DNA from: Entonaema liquescens
Taxonomy: Eukaryota; Ascomycota; Sordariomycetes; Xylariales; Xylariaceae
NCBI GenBank assembly: GCA_902805475.1
Contig: CADCSX010000009.1
Coordinates: 2,232,001 to 2,296,000, forward strand
DNA length: 64,000 nt
Direction of reading: 5' to 3'
In this document: in pieces, positions 32,841 to 44,471 of the stretch
Numbering within the stretch: the stretch's first letter is position 1
How the letters are laid out: every line of letters starts with the position of its first letter
The notes under the pieces: model-generated
What the model was told of the DNA's origin: nothing
Databases searched by the model: none
What the model saw: the letters and a program-made list of their open reading frames with translations, nothing else
Program-made: the position numbers and the translations under genes

Positions 32841-34899
32841 CCAGATTGAATAAAATCTATTTTATTTATTGCGCGACGCGGACACATGTTAATCTATCCG
32901 ATATGCGGAACTTGGGGATTTACTTATCGATATATGCATATGAATAAGTCTATGCATATATAGAGGCAACACTAGTACCACAATACCACCTAAGACCCAT
33001 ACAAGAACAGAGCAGAACGAAGATGAATCTACTTTTCAAGAACCAAAAAATAAGATGATACAAATAAAAGGAACAAACTTACTAGATGTCAGAGCAATTG
33101 AAAATTAAAAATGAACTCTTTAGTAACACACTTCAGAGTAGAATTAGAAAACTCACAAGTGACAAATTGCTAGGTAAAGCTGTTCATATCTTCTCCTAAC
33201 TCGAGTTGCACTGTCTATCAATAGAACACCAAAACAAGAAGCAGATTGTACCTCGGAGGAAATGTTTTTACATGCTACCTATAAACTCTACATTAGTTCC
33301 TTAGTACATTCACCGACCATACCTAAGCAAGCGAAGGACAGGCAAAGAAACATTACATGGCTGTTGCATTTGTTCAAATCAAGAGATATAGATAAAGAAG
33401 CATTTCTAATGGTTCAAGGCATTCACAAGGAATATATGGTGATGTATAAGGATTCATGGTTCATAGTATACTTGAAAGAACTCTTTGGTTTGGATATTTC
33501 ATGGGCATAACTGCTTGATAAATGCTGCTACGTGTTATGAAAGTTATTAACAGTCCGAAATTATAACACTACTTCCATTCTCATTTTTCAGCGTGATACA
33601 TGTATTATAGACCACCATAACTTACTATTATCACTCATCCCGCAATACATAACTCTACATCAATAACCTATGAGTCAATATTACCATATTTTTAATTTAT
33701 ATATCACCAAAAGTCTTCACATGTCTTGTTTATTCGCATTAGACCCAACCTCAAACATGCGTGCCACTTCAGCTTGTGCGTGACAACCCATATTTCCCTA
33801 ATTACTTAAATATCTTGACTACAAATATAATTTGTATCCTACCTAGTTATCGCAATGAAGCATGCGTTGAAGAGTTTACTTCTCTCCTCTACGGATGAAA
33901 TTACCAAGTCAACCCCAAGCCCTAATAAAAACTATGGGCATTAAACATTAAAGCCCACATGACATAGCAACATCATTAAACAGAGACAGACTAAGGTACT
34001 GCTGTTTAAAGCCATTACCATCGAACCCTCCATTTTGTTAGCATAATATTTGCATATAATATTGCAAGCAGGTATTTGCTGGTTTATATGCGAGAAGAGG
34101 TACATTAGAATCTGATAGGTAATATCGATCGGTAAGCTAGCCAGGTAAGAACTTCGTTTAATAGTATATATAAATAGAAGACATCGAAACTGAAAAGAAG
34201 AAACCATTAAGAAAATCAACAACCAAACTATTAGTAACCTCTTTTCCGTTCCTACCTACTTAAATCAATGTTCATTCTATAATCTAAATTATGTTTTTTT
34301 TTCCCCAGATCACAAACTACATCGACTCGATCGGCACTAGAACGCGGTCAGGTCAAAGTCGACTGTTATTAAATCAGTAACCAGCGTCATACCAAAACTT
34401 CTATACTTCTCAAGAAAGGACGTGAAGTGAATAGGTAGGATAAGTAATACACTAATATAGCCATATACAGTGATCTTAGAATAAAAGCAAAGTTGGCAAG
34501 ACAGTATTACTTCAAAATGAAGCTACAGTCTATCCTTCTGTTTACCTGGGAAATTGAAACTGTTTTCATTATAGATTACAAGAAATGGGCCATTCTTTAA
34601 CACTGAGCTAATTGAAGTTAGATCAAGCCTTGTTCTTAATAATGCTATCTTACCTGTGGATTCTGATAAATATTTCTTGTTGTCTTTTATAGTAACTCGA
34701 TATATTATCACCCTAACACGCAATTGTTGGTAGGTACGTACGTAAAAGGAACAACAGTAAAGCAATAACAAGTAAACAAATGAGTTGAGACTGGTGTATT
34801 GATAATGTCTAAGGAAGAAACTATTTACTACTAAGGAACGGGAGGAACGCGTTCCTTATATAATCTAAGGTACATAGGTACTTCCTTGTGTCAGGTAAT

Positions 34900-34922
34900 T
34901 ACGTACTACTGCGTAGTACGTA
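34900..34922. repeat. Perfect short inverted repeat
   Basis: Ten-base arms TACGTACTAC and GTAGTACGTA around a TGC loop. It lies in the AT-rich desert and could form a small cruciform or be a relic of a terminal inverted repeat. No second copy was noticed nearby. Confidence 0.8.
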
Positions 34923-35600
34923 CGGTTGTCATTCAACCATCAGCAATCTAATACGGAAACTGGCCTTTGGTAATCAATCAACAATTCAAATCCTTAACGC
35001 ATGAGTTGCTTAACTGGTAAGGGTACAAATTTTGCTATAACTAGAGAAACATGCCAAAGTGAAAGTTGACGAGCGTAGTCATAATAATGTAGATACCAAA
35101 TTTAGTGGTGATAAACTGACGCAACTTTACATATATACCAACACGTATTTAATTTGCCCGGGAAAGATATAAACTATCAGTATACGATGTAGCTCTATTA
35201 TAGTAGTTAACACTTTCTAAGTCAGCCTAAGAGGTCACTGCCACAATAGGAATCAACACGATTGTTTCTCCTCTACACTCGGTCCAGAACGGAAGACGTG
35301 ATAGGTAATAACATAAGTTAAGGGGGTCGTAACAGGAACCAAGTAACGTGTCTACTGAATCACTCTCTATACTCTCGCCTTCCTATACACTATAGGGACC
35401 AAGTATAGTAGGTAAAGCATCGGTAAGAGGCCTTCTAGAACGGTACCGTCCTGAAAAAAAAAATGATTATTAATAGAATTGGCAGCTGCGGGTTTCAAGC
35501 TAGCCTATACATGTATTCCTACTTACCTGGTATCTTATGTATACCCACATTATTTTCAAAGCTGGTAGTTACGACCTCTACGCGAAGCTGCCTCATAAGA

Positions 35601-35628
35601 CTTTGGATCTGAAGCTTTGGATCTGAAA
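35601..35628 (+). repeat. 14-bp tandem repeat just upstream of a TATA box
   Basis: Two copies of CTTTGGATCTGAA(G/A) abut, ending ten bases before TATATAAG. The position suggests a doubled regulator site, but the binding factor is unknown. Confidence 0.75.
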
Positions 35629-35637
35629 CTAATCGAG

Positions 35638-35644
35638 TATATAA
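35638..35644 (+). promoter_or_regulatory. TATA box of the DUF7587-like gene
   Basis: TATATAA followed by G, then a CA- and CT-rich leader. It is the best core-promoter match in the window. The leader from here to the ATG at 36183 contains no ATG at all. Confidence 0.65.
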
Positions 35645-36182
35645 GCAACGCGCATTTCACCCTCAAGCTTGAATTCCTTTACACCCTCCTTCTACACACA
35701 TCATCGTCACCACCACTACCTACTCAACCTCATACCAATACAACCAAACCAATACACCATCAAATATCTACTTCAATAAGATAATTAATACCAATACATC
35801 ATCAGTGATATCTTTTTAGAGATTCATCTCCACAATCCTCGAAATTAAGCATCAAAATCATACGCTAACCCAGTCCTTCGACTACCAGGCGCCGTGATAA
35901 TAAATCTATATCAGGTTTGGGAACCATACTATCATCCCTTCCTAATCTAACATTACTCTCACCCATATCTACCAACCTCTCTAGCCTTTAGGCATCTATA
36001 TATTCTACATATCCAATACCTATCACCACTAAAACCTCACTTCTTCCCATATCTATCACCACATATTTCTATCAGTCCTACAATCCGGGAATCTACAACA
36101 TACTTAAATATACGTATCATATCATCTGCTCCACACCTTTATCCTTAAAATTATACAGGAAGGCGCAAAGTAATATTTGAAG

Positions 36183-37131
36183 ATGGTTTCTGTTCCGGTC
36201 GAAAAATTTGTTATCCCCCCAGTATGGTGAGCAGCGAATTGATCAGGAAAGCGAACCACACATCAAAGCCTGGGTGGTGGATGCTAAAGAGAATAAGGGA
36301 AAATCGTTTAAGCTGTGGATGAAACCAGAGATATACGGAGAGCTACGGGAGCTATACCCCGATATTCCCGATGAAGAGGAGATGGTACACCGCGGGGGCT
36401 TCCTACGAGGCCGTCCTATGTTGCAGACAGGAATTACAATCAAGACCTGCGGCGGAGACAAACGACCGAAGACTCTCTACCGTGTCGTACATAGCGGGCA
36501 GCCATTCGGGGGTATTAAAGCCAGGGGCCATCAGATTGTCGATATCAACCCATTGCACTTCCAAGTCTTGGTTCAAAAACACATGAATTGGCACTGCTCG
36601 AACCCGAGCCCATTCCTATCAGTGACAGATAGCATTGATAAGGTAAAAGTGATAGGGGCAGTGTGCCAAGCACGAGGATTCACTGGAATCGAAATACTTG
36701 AGTTCGATCCATCCCATGAATCTTGGGACCATAAGCGGCAAAGACTATGGAATACGAAATACTTGGTCCATAAGTTTGGTACCAAAATTCTCCAGAGTCG
36801 ACAATTCTTACACCATGAGTTCCTAGTAGAGAACATGATCCCCCCTGAATCCATTCGAAGACGATACCCATGGAATTCAATGCGACCTATACTCGACCCG
36901 GACGAATCCTTAGTATGTTTAATGCGAAGAAAAGTCAAACACATAAGTCGGTTAAAAAGGAAACGAGGAGGAAGTGATGAGGAGCGGGGAAGTGATGGCA
37001 CTGAGCCTTCATCTGCTAAGACCAAGAGGAAATCTATACCTGATGTTGATATGGAAGACGTCGAGGAAGAGGAAGCGACGGCGATAGTTGCGAAGAAAAA
37101 ACGAAGAACTGATTTTACATTACGCTTATGA
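36183..37131 (+). CDS. DUF7587-like protein, frame broken at a C run near its start
   Basis: The long frame (from about 36210) has no suitable ATG. The first ATG after a 540-base ATG-free leader is 36183, one base out of phase. Removing one C from the six-C run at 36215-36220 would join MVSVPVEKFVIP to QYGEQRIDQESEP and give 315 residues. The core at about residues 90-165 (LYRVVHSGQPFGGIKARG, then NPSPFLSVTDSIDKVKV and FTGIEILEFD) resembles the fungal DUF7587 domain; function is unestablished. The C-terminus is basic and acidic by turns (LKRKRGGSDEERG, KTKRKS, AKKKRR) and could localise it to the nucleus. A homopolymer assembly error is the simplest explanation; an upstream exon ending at CCCCCCAG is the alternative. 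Confidence 0.65.
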
Positions 37132-37630
37132 TTGGTGATTGAGAATTGTGATTTGATCTGAGTGACTATGTAACTGATTTAGGGGCGAGTAAGCATTACT
37201 ATGACATGTATCTCACTGGAGATTTAACTTGAAAATTACCATTCAAATCTATCATACCTTTGAATTACCAACTTCAATTTTCCGGGCGGAAAAGAAAGTC
37301 TCTTATGTTAAATCTAATTCGTAGTGGTCATACGTTTATATATAAGCCCGAGATTTTCGTTGAAAACTGTCACTAGAAATCTTCAGCAGGATACTTTAAC
37401 ATGCCTTATTTCTAAACCCAGCGAAATTGTATCTCTATTAGCAGAACTAGCTTGGGAAAAGATTTACCAACGAAATCAATGTTTAATTAGCCCACGGAGC
37501 CAGCATTAGGCCTGTTTGTCATCACACTGGATATTACATAGACATCGCCCTGGGGGGCATAGACACGCCTAAGGCTCTGTAAACATCACTGAGTCTACCT
37601 TGTCCATCTCGTATTACGGCCTGGGCTCTT
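37132..37630. other. Convergent intergenic stretch
   Basis: About 500 bases between convergent genes; 3' UTR sequence expected. No supported gene. Confidence 0.5.
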
Positions 37631-38308
37631 TCATAGAAAGCCCGTGATTACCATAGAGACGACAGCGAGCACTCCCAGGAACTCCCACGTGGCTGTGTTG
37701 CTCTTGAGTCTAGCTGATTCGCTGACTGGTATCTGAGTTGGTGATGTAACAGTTGGCGTTGTAGAACATGTGCTGTGGAAAGAGGTTGTACAGGGAGTGG
37801 AATGAGAAGATGATCCCAGAGGGACTGGGACTAGGACTATCAAGTGAATATTAGATATGTCAATTCAAGATCAAGCGGATAGGACTTTACCAGTTGAAGT
37901 CGAGCAAGGTATCTTCGTGATGTTTGCATGAGAGTAGTTTAGCCCCGAATAGCTACTTGCCGTCGTAAGAGCAGGGCGGCTAAGGTTCAAGGTGGGAAAT
38001 AGGCCTTCCGATACGGATATGCTAAAGCCTATGGGGGCAGCTCCTGAGACGTTCGTTACACTGGCTGGTATTGTGATAGCGATGGTTTCTTGGAGAATGC
38101 TCGTGCGTGTGGTGGTACCGGATATTGTTATATCTGGAGTGTGAGATGGAGGTGACGAGGAACCGCATTGCGATAAATATTTCGTGATAGTCTCGGTGAC
38201 ACTCTGGGTGACGGTTTCGTCTACGATACCACCGCCTGAATAACCCTGTGCGGCAGAAGAGAGGGGTGTCAGTAGGCAAACGAGTGACAGAAGCCAGTAT
38301 ATGGCCAT
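37631..38308 (-). CDS. Small secreted Ser/Thr-rich protein, probably GPI-anchored
   Basis: Two exons, 38308..37891 and 37836..37631, give 207 residues. It starts with a clear signal peptide (MAIYWLLSLVCLLTPLSSAA). The mature part begins with VTQSVTETITKYLSQC, a Thr-rich pattern common in fungal wall proteins, and has N-glycosylation sites (NVS, NLS, NYS, NIT). The second exon codes a Ser/Thr/Pro spacer with a few cysteines and ends TWEFLGVLAVVSMVITGFL, a hydrophobic tail after a small-residue stretch, fitting a GPI signal or short anchor. No enzyme domain is visible. The splice join (G/TC) is in frame with donor GTAAAG. Function unknown. Confidence 0.7.
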
Positions 38309-40153
38309 TATGAACGAGTGACTTGGAGTGACGTGTTATGACCAGATACACGGGCCTCAGCAACAGCTTTGCATGGGAAGATTGGGATTCCCATTCTTTA
38401 TAATACTCAACCTACCTTACCTGGGGCAGCTTCTAAGCTGTCTTGTCCTACGCCCTACTCTCCACAAACACGACCCCCAGATTAGCGGAACATTTCAATT
38501 TGAAGTGATGGCCAATGCCGGTGATACAAGGATTGATCTGTACTAAAGAAACGGTATACCAAAACTTCAGACGAGTCTGTTTGCTCCAAACACCACGGTG
38601 CTTGTGTCGCACAATGGGAGCTGACGGAGATTACAAGGTATGACTTAGGCCTATACTGAAACATACGGATGGTTGAACTCGCGTCAGGAAGCGTTATTAC
38701 TGCCGTCTTAGCTAGTGAGAATAATTAGTGTTGAATACATGCCTATTTTTTCGTGAGACATTTTGCTAAGTGTTATGGTACGATCACGATTGGTGATATA
38801 GCACTTCGGTAGTGATACCGTGCAATAAAAACTCAGACTTAGCATAAAATAAAACTTTTAGATATTTACACCTACTAAATAGAGGCCGGGGAGTTAGTTA
38901 ATAGGAGATGGGCATAGGTGTAGGTGTAGGTGTGGGTAGAGCCCACCTTAGGTATGCTTCGATAGGATATCATATCGAACTCCAAAAGGGGGTCAAGGAG
39001 ACGACTGCATGATTCCCAAGACTTTGACTACATCATCTAGCCTGCAATCTAGGACCATTGCAGATATAGCATCTTGTTTGTTACCTAGTGGAACGGGGAC
39101 TCGCGGCGGAATCCAACATCTTACACTACGGATGGCCGAAATTAATTCATTCATGAACTCGAGGGGTATTCAGGACTGCTTCTACGAGTAGCCAGCCACC
39201 ACGCTCGCCGAATAGAATAATAATGTCAGAGGACATGTACTGTCTTCTGCCGTGATGTAACTGATCTTCCAAATTGCGTTATCCTGACGTAACAGTCTCA
39301 GTCTCCTGACCATTAGATTGCTGTAGTGTTAGTTACCGGTGCAACTTGATATGACACATCTTGACAAGTCTGTGGTTTTCATACTACACGGCCGCGACCC
39401 TGAGACATAGTAGATGTTCTCGGAATATGTGATGGTGGCGTGTTTTTCTTTTTTCTTTTAAGGTGGTAGAGATAAAGCAATTGGAACGATCCCCTCCAAT
39501 TTAAATTGGTACAGCTCTGGTAATACCTGGAGATAATAATGTTTTCTAAAAATGGTTCTGTTCGAAGTTTAGAGCCATTTTGTGAATTGGGCTTTACCTT
39601 TTATTGTCATTTGTATACCCCTGAGTCGGGTAAAGTGGTTTATCTTTTTATCTTTCAACCACTCTGCTCCTGGTTGGCAAAAAGAACTCTCTTATTGTCA
39701 TATGACGGTTTTAGGTGCGAAAGCTTCAACTTGAGAAATACTGGAAATACATTAATTTGATTGATAATAACGGCAAGGCAGGCAGTAGAAATGAATTGTA
39801 AGACGCGCCAAAGGAAAAGAAAGCGCTGACGCGTTCTGCCCCGCTACTTAATTATTAGTGGTAGAGTGGGTAGCTCCCCGCTGCAAAATAACACAGAGCC
39901 TCACACTAATAACTACCTAACCTAGATAATCTTCACTGAATTTGGAAGTAACAGGACGTTCCCGAAGTTGGGTACCTACCTATGTATCTCTTTACTTTCT
40001 TCTACCTTTGAAGATCTAACGATCTGTTTACGTAATCACAAGTTAAACCTCAACATTTTATTTAACTACACTTTCTATCTCTATCTCCTTTACGAGTATA
40101 GTCTGTAGAACTTCAATATATATTAGAATCTGACCTGTGATGGGCTCGAGATC
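38309..40153. other. Intergenic stretch, divergent promoters
   Basis: About 1.85 kb between divergent genes. A GGTGTAG run lies near 38915-38935. Frames of 60-73 codons show no domain. TACCTA/TAGGTA motifs occur near 38950 and 39970. Confidence 0.5.
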
Positions 40154-42413
40154 ATGACGTCCAACGAAGTCCAAGACCTATTTAAGAACGTCCCAGAAGA
40201 TGAGGAATCAAGGGTCCAAGTGCTGGAGCAGCTTCTCAGTACCGCACGAAGATTGCAAGAAACTAAATCTTCGGAACTGCAGGCCTTAGCGGAACAGGTT
40301 GGAAATGGTAGTCGAGAAGGTGAACAGAATTGCCCTTTCATAAAGGCTTATAATAAGGCTTTGTATAGTCTTCACTTACACGTATCATGACCAAGCTAAC
40401 ACTCCTATATTTTAGAGCGATGGAGAATCCCACTTGGGAAATCTGGTCTCCTGGACTTCTTCTTGGGCTTGATTAAGGGGGATGAGCTAGATCCAGACCT
40501 CATAGCTCATGCTCTCCGAGTAGCAGGAAACTCCTGCGCAGACCAAGGTCCGTATGTTCCCAGTCCGTGGATTCCGATCTCTAAGTGCTTACTTGGGTGC
40601 AGATGAAAACCGGCAACGAGTTGTCGACTCGGGTTGCCTCACTCAACTGGTTAAACTTCTGACACACGACTCCTTACTGAAATTTGCTATTCCGGTTTTA
40701 TTCAACATATGTGTTGATTACGGTGAGAATGAAACCTCAGCTAGAGAAGCATGTATCTACTAACAGGAGAATACCCAGAACCCGCTCAGGCAGCGGCCTC
40801 CAAAGCTCATCTGGGCATATATCTAATCGATCTTATTCAAACTCGCCCGCTGCAAGAGAAGGCGTTGCCATACATGAATATCATCTACAAATTACTAGGC
40901 ATGGCGGTAGCTCAAGGTAAACGCCCCTTATCCCCCATCCCCGTGATAGAGCAAAACCCCATCGTGGCCAAGTATAAATGATATTAACAGACTACAAGAA
41001 TTTGAGCCCGACTTAATAAACCCTCAAGCGCCACACATCCTCTTGTCCCAGGCAAATTTAAGTACTTCCGATCCGGGGTTCCCGGATTTTGACGGCTTCC
41101 TGGGGCTGTCGTCGGCCGCATTAGCATATCTTTCCCACGAGAAGCTCCAAGACAGCTTTCTCGAGACCCCTGATGCTATCGAGGTGTTCATAGCAGCTTT
41201 CCAGAGAGCCATCGAGGGCGTTTCTATCTTTAACATCGATGATACTGATGAACAAGCACAACTTGCGCAGTTACAATCCATGTACATCAAAACCTGGGCA
41301 GACCTATCCGCTCACCCCCGGTTTGTCTCCTTATGCCCCCTAGATGGTACCGTAGCCAGTCTATTGCTCCGCTGGATTTCTTCGCAGAGTATAGATCTCC
41401 AGACGGCGGCTTGTCTGGCTTTTGGCAACATCGCCCGAACCGACGCGCAAAGTATTGCCTTCGTACAAGAGCTAGCGGTGCATAAGTCGCTGATCCCCAT
41501 CATATCCTCCGACTCGGAAACAGATCCTCAGCTACTTCATTGTGTCCTTAGCTTCTTAAAGAACTTATCTATCCCCGCAAGCAACAAGGCCATCCTAGGT
41601 AGTGCAGGCCTGCTAGACCCCAATGCCTTACCCCGGATATGGGATCTCGACACGCAGCCTCAAGTCCAGTTTGATGCTGTGTCCCTCGCGCGCATCCTTC
41701 TTGTCAATTGCCCCGAAAATGTGCGGCGCGTCTGTGTGACCTTAGGCACGCAAGACAAGACGCCTATACAGCAGTTAATAGACCTGCACCGTAAAGCCGA
41801 CCAGGAACCTACTAAGATGGAGACGGCCCGCGCCGTAGCTGGTGTGTGCCGCGTCCTACACTCCGACAAACCAGTTGGGTCATCACTCCTCCCCGAATCG
41901 GCACTACCTGCTTCCGAAGAAGAGTCTGGCGCGCTCCTACACGACTTCTACAGCAAACACCCTACTCTACCGGACACGCTATTATATCTTGGTCTACAGG
42001 CCAAATTCCCTGTTTTACGATCCGACCTATGGTTCGTCCTTGCACTCATGGCGCGCTCCGCCGAAGGATTCGCCGTCGTAAAACAAGCTATACTACAGCA
42101 TCCCGAACTGAAAGATCTTCTCGCCGCAGCTGTTTCGAGCGAGCGCGAGACGAGTAGCAATCCTCCCACAGAAAACGGGATAGATCTGTCGGCAATAGGC
42201 CAGCTCGAGCCGCAGCAAGTGGATCCGAAGAAGAGCGCAACTGCAATTAAGGTGGACCGGGAAAATGCTTTGGTACTAGTTGCCGAGCTGGCGAAGGGTG
42301 GTCCGGATGGGCTTCCCTCCGAGGTTAGGGATGAGTTTGCCGAGTTGCTGAAAACCGGTGGACAGCTGGTGCTCGGCGACAGGAAGGACACCGAATCTGT
42401 GGTTACTCAGTGA
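40154..42413 (+). CDS. Armadillo-repeat GTPase regulator, SmgGDS (RAP1GDS1)-like
   Basis: Five exons: 40154..about 40307 (or 40319), 40416..40547, 40603..40722, 40767..40916, 40999..42413; about 656-660 residues. The first donor is uncertain (GTAGTC or GTGAAC, both phase 1). Joined text reads ERWRIPLGKSGLLDFFLGLI, then NRQRVVDSGCLTQLVKLLTH, then AVLFNICVDYG-like helices, and LPYMNIIYKLLGMAVAQ. The large last exon carries further armadillo-like helices (LLLRWISSQSIDLQTAACLAFGNIA; VLSFLKNLSIPASNKAILGS). Order and spacing resemble the fungal relatives of SmgGDS, a chaperone-like exchange factor for Rho/Rap GTPases. No catalytic motif is expected. Cytosolic. The fifth exon needs acceptor CTACAAG at 40998 to keep frame. 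Confidence 0.8.
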
Positions 42414-42842
42414 GATAGATTATTTAAACCTAAGTGGTTGTTCATAGAGCATTGGACTCAAATCATCATGAAGATGCGAAGCGTTCAGAATATAAGATCT
42501 CGATAGGTATAATCAATTATTTACGCGAGGTTTCCCTATTGAGCATTAGCGTTGGTCTTCGTATTATTACTCGTTCAGTGTGCCAGTTTATAGCTTTCAT
42601 GTCACGGTGGTCCAAAAGACAGGTAGAGTTATGTCCATTCATTTTTCCATTGAGAACGACCTAGAGCAAACCGGAAGATGCAATAATGCTTCGGCCTGTA
42701 TTGTGTGGCGAGAGAACGATGATATTTTTGTTTCTCTCCTGGCTACACAGAAACCGCAAGCCAACCCGCCGTGACCGTCCAACAACACAACGAAAGCAGA
42801 ACCCTAATGATACCGTCCATACTCCCGTAAGAGACCTCCGTC
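42414..42842. other. Convergent intergenic stretch
   Basis: About 430 bases between convergent genes, expected 3' UTRs. Short frames on the plus strand have no support. Confidence 0.5.
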
Positions 42843-43864
42843 TTATTTCTTGTTAGCCTCAGCCTCGGCCTTGTCTCTGGCTCGCTTCTCCCGCACACCC
42901 TGCAGTCTAGCTTCGCTCCTCGCCTTGCGGAGCTTCGCGAAGGCACCACCCTCGATCGGCTTGGGCAGATCGCTCTTCTTGATCTCTGAAATACCCTCGG
43001 CCACAGGGACGATGGGAAGGGTGGCACCGACGGTGGAGACGGTCTCGGTGTTGCTGAGGTCGATGTCCTTGCTGTCACCGGCCTTGGGGTGCTTGGCACC
43101 CTTGCGGGGGAAGACGATCAATCGGGCCTTGTAGGCCTTGAGGCGGGCGACATTGGCAGCGAGGGACTCTTCGCTGAGGTTCTGTCGGCGGTAGTCGACG
43201 GAAATACCGACGGTAGGGGCCACGAGGCGGGGATACCGGCTTCCTATATAGTTTGTTAGAATAATACGATCCGAAACGTAGAATTTGTTGAAGGCGATGG
43301 CTGGAATATAAGGATTTTGGGATAGAGTGCGCAATGGTTTTCAAATGGAATATCTACCTTAAGCTCAGTTAGAGTGAAACCACGTCCAGCACGAACGCGA
43401 CGGTTGTACTTGATGGTTGGGCATCGAACAACGGGTCTCAACTTGTCGACGGGTCGGGGAGCGACGGCAGCAGCCTTAGCACGGCGCAGAGAGCGACGGC
43501 GGATCTTCTGGGTGGGCTATAGATTTTTCAATGTTAATACCTGAATAATTTTCCATTTCGACTTGATCTCGTCTTCATTATCTTCATACCTGGTCGAAGT
43601 GGGTTCGGACCCGTCGCTGCCAATCCTTTCGGAAATCTATAGATATCTAGTCAGTTTTTGTTGTTGCGGTATGATTTGAGAGGGCAATTGAATCGGTTCG
43701 TATTCTGGGAATGGGTTTCGGATGGACGTACGGTTGTGTTGGATCTGGTTGTTGTGCTTGATCGCCTAGATTCCATGTTTATTAGTGATCAATCCTCTCT
43801 TGAAGCAGGGTTTCAAAAATAGATATTGCAATAATATCTATCATTAGAGACTCTTACTCACCAT
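42843..43864 (-). CDS. rpl13: Ribosomal protein eL13 (RPL13), broken by a one-base deletion in the last exon
   Basis: Five exons: 43864..43862 (the ATG alone), 43765..43732, 43636..43590, 43516..43358 and 43243..42843. The product reads [60 protein letters not shown] and TLTELK/EAGIP, then [36 protein letters not shown] and a Lys/Arg-rich tail. This is unmistakably eL13 of the cytosolic large subunit. The last exon is 401 bases, one short: after EAGIP the frame is lost until RLVAPTVG, at the four-G run 43229-43232 (C on the coding strand). One more base there restores the family sequence. As eL13 is essential and single here, this is most likely an assembly error. Confidence 0.9.
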
Positions 43865-44471
43865 TGTGACTGATTGCGATCAAGGGGGTTGGTTGTGGAA
43901 TGAATGGTCGTCTATCGCAAGTCGTCTCAGTTCTCCAGATTAGAGGCACGAGAATTTCCCAGAGGTTGCGGCTTGAACCAACCCGCACTTTCGGCAAAAT
44001 TTTTGGAAGGGCTAGAAAACCCTACAATTTTAAAGTGGGACGTGCACTTGTTTGTGTGTGCTTTGAAGGAAATGGGAAAGTGGCTTGAGCTTTTTGAAGT
44101 CCAGAGGCTGAGTGAAGTGGGACGGACTACTTAGGTAATAAAAAATGGAACCTTGGAACTTTCCAATTGCTTGGCCTTCAAATGACTAATCATCGCCCAG
44201 TGTTAAGTTAGGTATGTAAAATGCAATGCAACCCCACTGAAGTTATGCAGAACTTAGAACTGGTTGATTAATCGATATCTACAACCTTGAAGATTCATCA
44301 TCTCATCCGAATGTTCCGCCTAATGCACTTCCATACAACAACATGCAAAACCTAAGATAAATAACAGTAAACAAAATGTATATCTTCCCTTTTCCCCAAC
44401 ACCTCAGGTTTAAAATACCTAATATTTAGTTACATCATCATTCGCTAGCAACATAATAAACATATATATTA
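43865..44471. other. Intergenic, eL13 promoter and 3' flank of membrane-protein gene
   Basis: About 600 bases. Short plus-strand frames near 43900-44130 overlap the expected eL13 promoter and have no domain. No repeat seen. Confidence 0.5.

Larger units (their letters stand above)
32643..36182. other. AT-rich gene desert
   Basis: About 3.5 kb with no recognisable gene up to the promoter of the next gene. Sampled lines starting at 33061 and 33661 contain only 16 and 15 G+C in 60 bases, against roughly half in nearby genes. Frames here (up to 93 codons) are rich in Ile, Lys, Tyr and Leu as expected from AT-rich DNA. A decayed, RIP-mutated mobile element is a reasonable guess, but no element can be named. 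Confidence 0.6.
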
